Shown here: piece by piece, positions 56,401-64,000 of the stretch
Position numbering within the stretch: position 1 is the first letter of the stretch
How the letters are laid out: the number at the start of each line of letters is the position of its first letter
NCBI GenBank assembly: GCA_025594325.1
Contig: JANHCV010000001.1
Span: 2,170,001-2,234,000, forward strand
Reading direction: 5' to 3'
Source of the DNA: Blastocladiella emersonii ATCC 22665
Taxonomy: Eukaryota > Blastocladiomycota > Blastocladiomycetes > Blastocladiales > Blastocladiaceae
Length of the DNA stretch: 64,000 nucleotides
Program-made: the position numbers and the translations under genes
The notes under the pieces: model-generated
What the model saw: the letters and a program-made list of their open reading frames with translations, nothing else
Told to the model about the DNA's origin: nothing
The model's database searches: none

Positions 56401-59400
56401 GGTCGACTCGACAGCGACGGCGACCTCAGTGGCGGTCGTCTCGGTCGTCTCGATCGTGGTCGTGGTCTCGACAGTCTCGGTGGTGGTGGTGTGCACCTCC
56501 GAAACGGTCTCGGTCGACGACGACTCGGCGGTGGCCGCCTCGGTCGACTCAACGACGACGGCCTGCTCCGAAACGACCTCGGTGGCCTCGACAACGACGG
56601 CAGCGGCCTCCGAAACGACCTCGGTGGTCTCGGTGGTCTCGACGGCGACGATAGTCTCCTCGGAAACGACCTCGGTGGCGACGGTCTCGACCGACTCGGT
56701 GGTGGTCGACTCGACGACGACAGTCTCCTCGGAAACGACCTCGGTCGACTCGGTGGTGATGGTCTGGACCTCCGAAACGACCTCGGTGGTCTCGACGGCG
56801 ACCTGCGTCTCCTCGGAAACGACCTCGGTGGCGACAGTCTCGACCGACTCGACAACGACAGTCTCCTCGGAAACAACCTCCGTGGTCTCGGCCGACTCGA
56901 CAACGACCTCGGTGGTGGTCGTGGTGGTCTCGACGGCGGCGACGGTCTCGGTGCACTCGACCTCGGCGGCGGCGGCGGCCTCCGAAACGACGACCTCGGC
57001 GTGGATCTCCGTGGCCTCGACGGCAATGGCGCGCTCGGCAACGACCTCGGTCGACTCGTGGACCTCGTGGACCTCGGTGGTGGTGGTCTCGGTCGTCTCG
57101 GTCGTCTCGATCGTGGTCGTGGTGGTGTGCACCTCCGAAACGGCCTCGGTCGACGACGACGCGGTCGACTCGACGACGGCCGTGGTCTCGGCGGTCTCGG
57201 TGACCTCGGTGGCCTCGACAACGACGGCGGCAGCCTCCGAAACGACCTCGGTGGCGATCTCGACCGACTCGATAGTCTCGGTGGTCTCGACGGCAACCTG
57301 GGTCTCCGAAACGACCTCGGTCGACTCGACAACGACCTCGGTGGTGGTCTCGGTCGTCTCGACCGTCTCGACCGTCTCGGTGGTGGTCTGGACCGTCTCG
57401 GTCGACTCGACGACGACGGCGGCGGCGGCCTGCTCCGAAACGACCTCGGTGGACTCGACGACGACCTCGGTGGCGGTCTCGGTCGACTCGACGGCGGTAA
57501 CGACCTCGGCCGACTCGACAACGACCTCGGTGGTGGTCTCCGAGACGATCTCGGCGGTCTCGGTGGTCTGAACCGTCTCGGTCGACTCAACGACGACAGT
57601 CTCCTCCGAAACGACCTCGGTGGTGGTCTCGGTGGTCTCGACGACCGTCGTGGACTCGGTCGACTCGACAACAACCGTCTCGGTCGTCTCGGTCGTCTCG
57701 GTCGTCTCGGTCGTCGACTCGGCGGCGGCGGCGGTGATCTCGACCTCCGACACGGCCGAAGCGCACTCGGCAGCAACGGCAACCTCCGAAACGACCTCGG
57801 TCGACTCGGCAGCGACGATCACGGCCTCGGCGTGGATCTCCGTGGCCTCGATGGCGATGGCGCGCTCCGAAACGACCTCGGTGGTGGTCTCGGTCGACTC
57901 GACAGCGACGGCGACCTCAGTGGCGGTCGTCTCGGTCGTCTCGATCGTGGTCGTGGTCTCGACAGTCTCGGTGGTGGTGGTGTGCACCTCCGAAACGGTC
58001 TCGGTCGACGACGACTCGGCGGTGGCCGCCTCGGTCGACTCAACGACGACGGCCTGCTCCGAAACGACCTCGGTGGCCTCGACAACGACGGCAGCGGCCT
58101 CCGAAACGACCTCGGTGGTCTCGGTGGTCTCGACGGCGACGATAGTCTCCTCGGAAACGACCTCGGTGGCGACGGTCTCGACCGACTCGGTGGTGGTCGA
58201 CTCGACGACGACAGTCTCCTCGGAAACGACCTCGGTCGACTCGGTGGTGATGGTCTGGACCTCCGAAACGACCTCGGTGGTCTCGACGGCGACCTGCGTC
58301 TCCTCGGAAACGACCTCGGTGGCGACAGTCTCGACCGACTCGACAACGACAGTCTCCTCGGAAACAACCTCCGTGGTCTCGGCCGACTCGACAACGACCT
58401 CGGTGGTGGTCGTGGTGGTCTCGACGGCGGCGACGGTCTCGGTGCACTCGACCTCGGCGGCGGCGGCGGCCTCCGAAACGACGACCTCGGCGTGGATCTC
58501 CGTGGCCTCGACGGCAATGGCGCGCTCGGCAACGACCTCGGTCGACTCGTGGACCTCGTGGACCTCGGTGGTGGTGGTCTCGGTCGTCTCGGTCGTCTCG
58601 ATCGTGGTCGTGGTGGTGTGCACCTCCGAAACGGCCTCGGTCGACGACGACGCGGTCGACTCGACGACGGCCGTGGTCTCGGCGGTCTCGGTGACCTCGG
58701 TGGCCTCGACAACGACGGCGGCAGCCTCCGAAACGACCTCGGTGGCGATCTCGACCGACTCGATAGTCTCGGTGGTCTCGACGGCAACCTGGGTCTCCGA
58801 AACGACCTCGGTCGACTCGACAACGACCTCGGTGGTGGTCTCGGTCGTCTCGACCGTCTCGACCGTCTCGGTGGTGGTCTGGACCGTCTCGGTCGACTCG
58901 ACGACGACGGCGGCGGCGGCCTGCTCCGAAACGACCTCGGTGGACTCGACGACGACCTCGGTGGCGGTCTCGGTCGACTCGACGGCGGTAACGACCTCGG
59001 CCGACTCGACAACGACCTCGGTGGTGGTCTCCGAGACGATCTCGGCGGTCTCGGTGGTCTGAACCGTCTCGGTCGACTCAACGACGACAGTCTCCTCCGA
59101 AACGACCTCGGTGGTGGTCTCGGTGGTCTCGACGACCGTCGTGGACTCGGTCGACTCGACAACAACCGTCTCGGTCGTCTCGGTCGTCTCGGTCGTCTCG
59201 GTCGTCGACTCGGCGGCGGCGGCGGTGATCTCGACCTCCGACACGGCCGAAGCGCACTCGGCAGCAACGGCAACCTCCGAAACGACCTCGGTCGACTCGG
59301 CAGCGACGATCACGGCCTCGGCGTGGATCTCCGTGGCCTCGATGGCGATGGCGCGCTCCGAAACGACCTCGGTGGTGGTCTCGGTCGACTCGACAGCGAC

Positions 59401-62400
59401 GGCGACCTCAGTGGCGGTCGTCTCGGTCGTCTCGATCGTGGTCGTGGTCTCGACAGTCTCGGTGGTGGTGGTGTGCACCTCCGAAACGGTCTCGGTCGAC
59501 GACGACTCGGCGGTGGCCGCCTCGGTCGACTCAACGACGACGGCCTGCTCCGAAACGACCTCGGTGGCCTCGACAACGACGGCAGCGGCCTCCGAAACGA
59601 CCTCGGTGGTCTCGGTGGTCTCGACGGCGACGATAGTCTCCTCGGAAACGACCTCGGTGGCGACGGTCTCGACCGACTCGGTGGTGGTCGACTCGACGAC
59701 GACAGTCTCCTCGGAAACGACCTCGGTCGACTCGGTGGTGATGGTCTGGACCTCCGAAACGACCTCGGTGGTCTCGACGGCGACCTGCGTCTCCTCGGAA
59801 ACGACCTCGGTGGCGACAGTCTCGACCGACTCGACAACGACAGTCTCCTCGGAAACAACCTCCGTGGTCTCGGCCGACTCGACAACGACCTCGGTGGTGG
59901 TCGTGGTGGTCTCGACGGCGGCGACGGTCTCGGTGCACTCGACCTCGGCGGCGGCGGCGGCCTCCGAAACGACGACCTCGGCGTGGATCTCCGTGGCCTC
60001 GACGGCAATGGCGCGCTCGGCAACGACCTCGGTCGACTCGTGGACCTCGTGGACCTCGGTGGTGGTGGTCTCGGTCGTCTCGGTCGTCTCGATCGTGGTC
60101 GTGGTGGTGTGCACCTCCGAAACGGCCTCGGTCGACGACGACGCGGTCGACTCGACGACGGCCGTGGTCTCGGCGGTCTCGGTGACCTCGGTGGCCTCGA
60201 CAACGACGGCGGCAGCCTCCGAAACGACCTCGGTGGCGATCTCGACCGACTCGATAGTCTCGGTGGTCTCGACGGCAACCTGGGTCTCCGAAACGACCTC
60301 GGTCGACTCGACAACGACCTCGGTGGTGGTCTCGGTCGTCTCGACCGTCTCGACCGTCTCGGTGGTGGTCTGGACCGTCTCGGTCGACTCGACGACGACG
60401 GCGGCGGCGGCCTGCTCCGAAACGACCTCGGTGGACTCGACGACGACCTCGGTGGCGGTCTCGGTCGACTCGACGGCGGTAACGACCTCGGCCGACTCGA
60501 CAACGACCTCGGTGGTGGTCTCCGAGACGATCTCGGCGGTCTCGACGACTTCGGCCGTGCACTCGGCAGCGACGGCCACGTTCTCGACGTTTTCCTCGGC
60601 GACGACGATGTCGCGGTGGTCGGCGTCGGCCTTGACCGTCTCGATGGTGATCTCCTCGGTCGTGACAGTGGCCTCGACCTGCTCGGTATCCTCCATGGTC
60701 TCGCACTCGGTGGTGGCGGCGGCCTTGGAGAAACCGATGCCGCGGGACGACTCCTCAGCGACGACAGTGGTCTCGACGGTGGCCGATGACGAGGCGGAGG
60801 TCGTGGTGGTGGTGGTAGTGGTCGACGACGACGACGACGACTTGGACACCTCAATGTGCTTCTGGATGAGCACCTGGAGCTCCTTGACCTCGGAGACGAG
60901 GGTGTCGCGCTCGGTGGTGACCTGGACGAGCTGGGTGCGGACCGAGGCGAGCTCGGAGACGAGCGTGTTGCGCTCCTCAATGAGCTTGGTGTAGTCGACG
61001 CGGAGCGTGGAGCGCTCCTCGGCCCAGTGGTTCTCCTTGGTGAGGAGGGCCTCGCACCACTCGTTGTGCTGGGCGGCCATGGCCTCAGCGTGGGTGCACT
61101 CGATGGTGGTGATGCGCTTGGCCGTGGCCTCGTGGATGGCCTCGAGCTCCTGGGCGTGGGCCTCCGTGAGCTGAGTGATCTCGGCCTTGAGCGCCTCGAT
61201 CTCGGCGCGCAGCGACTCGGCCTTGTCCTGGACGTTGGCGGCGGTGGTGGCCGAGGCGTCGGTCTCGCCGATGGCGGCCGAGGGGAACTCGGACAGCTTG
61301 GACACGAGCTCGAAGTTCTTCTCGGTGAGCGACTGCTGGACGGCGAGCAGGTGCGCGTTCTCCTTCCGCAGGGCCTCGAGCTCCTGGCCGAGCTCCGAGA
61401 TGCCGGCCTCGAGGGTGAACTTGGCGTTCTCGAGGGCCTGGACGCGGTCGGCGGTGACGCGCAGCTCCGACACGGTGACTTGGAGGGTGGCGATCTCCTT
61501 GTCCTTGTTGACGTCGGCCTCCTTGAGGTCGCGCGAGTGCTTCTCGATCATGGCGTTGTACTGCTCGGCAAAGTGGGTCGAGATCTCGGCAATCTCGGCG
61601 GCACCACGGTTCTGCAGCGTCGCGAGCTCCTTCTTGGCGGCCTCGAGCTTGTCGACGAGATCGTGGTGCTCCTCGAGCTTGCACTGGATGACGAGCGAGG
61701 TGTATGGGTCAGCATGCGGTTTGATAGAGGTAAGGGGTAAGAACTGAGCGAGAGTCACACGTACGATCTTGTCCTCCTGGACCGACTGAATCTGGGCGTC
61801 GATGGCGCGCGCGCTCTGGTCGAGCTCGTCGGCGCGCTGGACCGACGCGGCGAGGGCCTCCTGCACCTGGATGAGGGTGGCGCGGGTCTCCTCGAGGGTG
61901 GTGGTGAGCTTGAGCATCTCGGCGGCGTGAGCCTCGTGCAGGGCAGCCATCTCGGCGCGGTGGGTGGCCGAGACCGACTCGAGCTCGGCGGCGTGCGAGG
62001 CCTGGAGCGAGGCGAGGGTGGCGGCGACCGAGTCCTCGGTGTGGACGCAGGCCGTGGCGATGGTGGCGGCGGCGCCGCCCTCGGACGACGAGTCGCCGTT
62101 GGCGGCGGCGGCCGTGGCGCTGACCTTGGCGAGGGTCGAGCGGCACTCGCCGAGCTCGGCCGAGTGCTTGGCGGTGAGCACGGCGACCTGGGCCTCGTGC
62201 GCCTGGGCGAGCTCCTCGCACGCGTGCAGGTGCTGCGTCGCGAGCGTCTGCTTGAGCTCCTCCATCTCGCGTGCGTGCTCGAGGCGGACGGCCTCGAGGT
62301 CGACGGTCACGACGCTGACGACGGTGCCGGTCTCGGAGACCTGGCTGGTCGAGTTGTCGTGCTCGCTGGCCGCGGCCGTGGCCGGGCGCGACGCGTCCTC

Positions 62401-63386
62401 GTGCTCCTCGCCCGAAACCGAGTTGGCGGCCGAGGCGGAGATGAGCTTCTCCTTGAGATCGTGGTTCTGGATGGTGGTTGCAGAGAGTGCATGGTCGTTA
62501 GTAAGTTGTCGGGGATTCGACGTAAGGGAGGGAAGAGGTCCAGATCTGGCGACTGCCGACGCGCCGGCGAGACGCGTCGCCTCAGCTGAGCGGGCCGAAC
62601 GGGTGGCGCGGACAAGCGGGAACCCGAGATCAGGGCGATCATCAAGCCTCAGCCCACGTTGCGAGCCAGCGCTTGTTCGCCGCCGCTGCTGCGGAACGCC
62701 ACCCAAACCGACCGATCGCGCAACAACGCGACGCGACGGCGCGAGGGACGAGAGGAGTAGGACGAAAGAAGACGACGTACCTCCGTCTGCAGGAGCTGGA
62801 GCTGGAGCTTGAGCGACTCCATCTGCTCGAGCAGGTGCTTCTCGGCCTCACGCTTCTCGGCGACCGACGAGGTCACCTTACGCGTGGTGGTAGTCGAGCC
62901 GGCACCGGGGGCCGACGAGACCTTGCGCGCGGTCAGCGTCGACGAGCTGGTAGCGCCCGGGATGCGGCGGATCGACGAGGCGGCCGTCGTGGTGGTCGAC
63001 GAGGCGACCGAGCCCGAGGTCGGCTTCTTGGCGAGGCGCGACGCCGACGTGGTGGTCGGGCGGGCGTACGACGGCACGGCCGAGGACGACGACGAGGTCG
63101 TGGTGGTGCGCGTCTTGGCGGGACTCGAGGCGGCCGAGGTGGCGGCCGAGTGCGGCGCCGAAGACGACGTGCGGCGCGCGGCAGCCGACGACGCCGAGGA
63201 CGACGACGACGAGCTGGCGGTGGCGGCGGCCGAGTGGGCGCCTGCGCCCTCCTTGGAGGCGGCCACCGACGTGCGGCGGGCCGACGACGAGCTGGCGGCC
63301 GAGTGGGCGGCAGAGGCGCCCGAGGCGGCGGCCGAGCCCGAGGAAGCCGTCAGGCCGGTCTTGACACGGGGACCGGACGACGACAT
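38476..63386 (-). CDS. Giant coiled-coil protein with 13.3 Glu/Val/Thr tandem repeats (8,127 aa)
   Basis: Five exons, complement(38476..40155, 40210..40280, 40359..61683, 61765..62466, 62781..63386); phases agree and the start is caccATG at 63386. Residues 1-170: Ser/Ala/Thr rich, basic, no signal peptide. About 170-740: long heptad coiled-coil (KREAEKHLLEQMESLKLQLQ, EHAREMEELKQTLATQHLHA, LRAEIEALKAEITQLTEAHA). About 817-7421: 497-residue units repeated 13.3 times, built from degenerate blocks like ESTEVVSEETVVVE. About 7422-8127: Ser/Thr/Ala-rich tail with QQPF repeats. The 81-base second intron lacks stops and could be retained. No enzyme domain or membrane segment is visible. An intracellular tether or elastic spacer is inferred; ascomycete leashin and titin-like spacers offer analogy, not homology. 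Confidence 0.82.
38821..39452 (-). repeat. Three diverged QQPF repeats in the giant protein's tail
   Basis: Three segments (about 38821-38912, 39118-39206, 39364-39452) encode related blocks: QQPFRQDLLSQSTAARVPAA, QQPFRNDPCTDAAAASVSLV and QQPFQHDLLSQSSAADVPSA, each leading to VVEE/VVDA and a GVNA or GVIA motif. They share sequence at DNA level (GAAAGGGCTGCTGG) but are far more diverged than the main array. Confidence 0.75.
40730..60544 (-). repeat. Tandem coding array, 13.3 units of 1,491 bp
   Basis: 19,815 bases in which each base equals that 1,491 bases further on, apart from one variable site. The left edge is at 40730 (different sequence to the left, identical from ACCTCCGAAAC onwards), the right edge at 60544. 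The period is 3 x 497, so any gain or loss of whole units keeps the frame. Frames translated from successive units are identical except for a C/G site (40966 plus multiples of 1,491), which changes Glu to Asp in the minus-strand protein. Composition is dominated by CTCGGT, GACCTC and CTCGAC hexamers. Long open frames in other phases, including 40489-60789 on the plus strand, are a by-product. Confidence 0.95.
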
Positions 63387-64000
63387 GGTGTTGGTGGTGT
63401 TGGTGGTGATAATGACCTTGGTAGAAGGAGTGGAGTAGACTGGGCGGGTGCAAGGCTGCAAATCTTACACGGGGCCAGGTAGGAGGGGAGAAGGTGGAGA
63501 CTAAAGAGTACAGAGAGCTCGGCGAGCAGGGTAATACAGGAGAGACGAGAGGGGGAGGGCGGAGGGGGGATGTTCTACGGTTTTCGTTGAGGACGAAGGA
63601 GGGGAGATGGGTAACTGGTGCTGCTGACGGCGCGAATCAGCAGGCAAAGCCAACAGTGTAGGGGAGACGACGAGACAGATGAGAGGACGAGGGGGGGAGG
63701 GCGGGAGGGGGGTTGCACGGGTGCAGGGGGGTGTTGCTGGGTTGGTAGGCTTGGGTTGCGTGTATAGCTAGCGATGCGCAAAGGAGCAGGAGAGCGGGGG
63801 CCGCTCGCGGGGGGCGCTGGCGCTTTGTAGAGGTCGGGCGGTGGCGAGGCCCAACTCGGGCGGCTGCGTGTGGCTCGGCCGCAACCCTTCATCTCATGCG
63901 AGAGGTGCAAGGCGTGCCCGCGGAAATGGCCTTGTTGACGCATTTACCCTGCCCAGCTGCCATAAATAAGATCCCTCGCGCGCCAGACTCGCGGCCCAAG
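63387..64000. promoter_or_regulatory. Upstream region of the giant gene
   Basis: No gene seen in the last 614 bases. Read on the minus strand it is strongly C/T rich (CCCTCCCCCTCTCGTCTC-type tracts) between about 63480 and 63740, as expected of a highly expressed fungal promoter/leader. CATAAATAAG at 63961-63970 on the plus strand could be a TATA element of a gene beyond the window edge. Confidence 0.4.

Noticed and set aside
40730-60544. CRISPR-like or satellite array
   Set aside because: The unit is 1,491 bases, without spacer structure, and lies in frame inside a spliced coding gene.
40489-60789. Plus-strand 6,766-codon frame (Leu/Gly/Asp repeats) as a giant gene
   Set aside because: It ends where the repeat ends and has no coding continuation; the minus-strand frame continues through spliced exons into coiled-coil and tail sequence on both sides.
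40281-60980. Arrays of ~480-codon plus-strand and ~484-codon minus-strand frames in every repeat unit
   Set aside because: Low-complexity Ser/Val/Thr or Arg/Pro/Ser shadows of the repeat, created by hexamer composition and absent outside the array.
61684-61764. 81-base stop-free segment as coding sequence in the giant gene
   Set aside because: It has a GTACGT donor, TGCTGAC branch-like site and CCAG acceptor, and interrupts the coiled-coil heptads; retained only as an alternative isoform.
1-64000. tRNA or rRNA genes
   Set aside because: I looked through the intergenic stretches for cloverleaf arms and T-loop motifs by eye and found none that held up; a covariance-model scan would be decisive.

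Overview
The window looks like nuclear DNA of a basidiomycete yeast, most likely a Tremellomycete close to Trichosporonales. The reasons are a GC-rich sequence, genes packed on both strands, introns mostly of 35-100 bases with GTACGY-type donors and YAG acceptors, and fungal housekeeping genes. No bacterial operon signals are visible. Exon coordinates were worked out by hand from splice consensus and reading-frame continuity; every spliced model given here keeps an open frame from start to stop.

Layout. 0.1-13.1 kb is a gene-dense block: an unknown protein with a weak KH-like stretch, a single-pass membrane protein, an RS-tailed protein, a tail-anchored Ser/Thr kinase, gamma-tubulin complex component 3, signal peptidase subunit SPC2, a SPEF1/CLAMP-type CH protein and an omega-like glutathione transferase. 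13.5-28.0 kb is an accessory island. A diverged inverted repeat of about 400 bases bounds it. Inside are two divergently transcribed paralogous glycosyltransferases, one fused to a complete nucleotide-sugar transporter. A second, larger inverted repeat carries two copies of a decayed gene and holds an apparently intact PIF/Harbinger transposon in its loop. Two further genes in the island carry in-frame stops. 28.7-37.4 kb returns to ordinary genes: a WD-repeat protein, a DYRK/Pom1-type kinase, the Rtr1 CTD phosphatase and Gpi1 of the GPI-GlcNAc transferase.

38.5-63.4 kb is one giant minus-strand gene of five exons, modelled at 8,127 residues. It has a basic Ser/Ala-rich N-terminus, a long coiled-coil region, 13.3 tandem copies of a 497-residue Glu/Val/Thr repeat (1,491 bases each), and a C-terminal tail with its own QQPF repeats. 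Only one variable position was found among the repeat copies, and it follows a three-unit rhythm.

The two strongest candidates for something undescribed are the transporter-glycosyltransferase fusion, whose membrane topology would place the catalytic domain in the lumen where the transporter delivers substrate, and the giant coiled-coil/EVT-repeat protein with its homogenised array.
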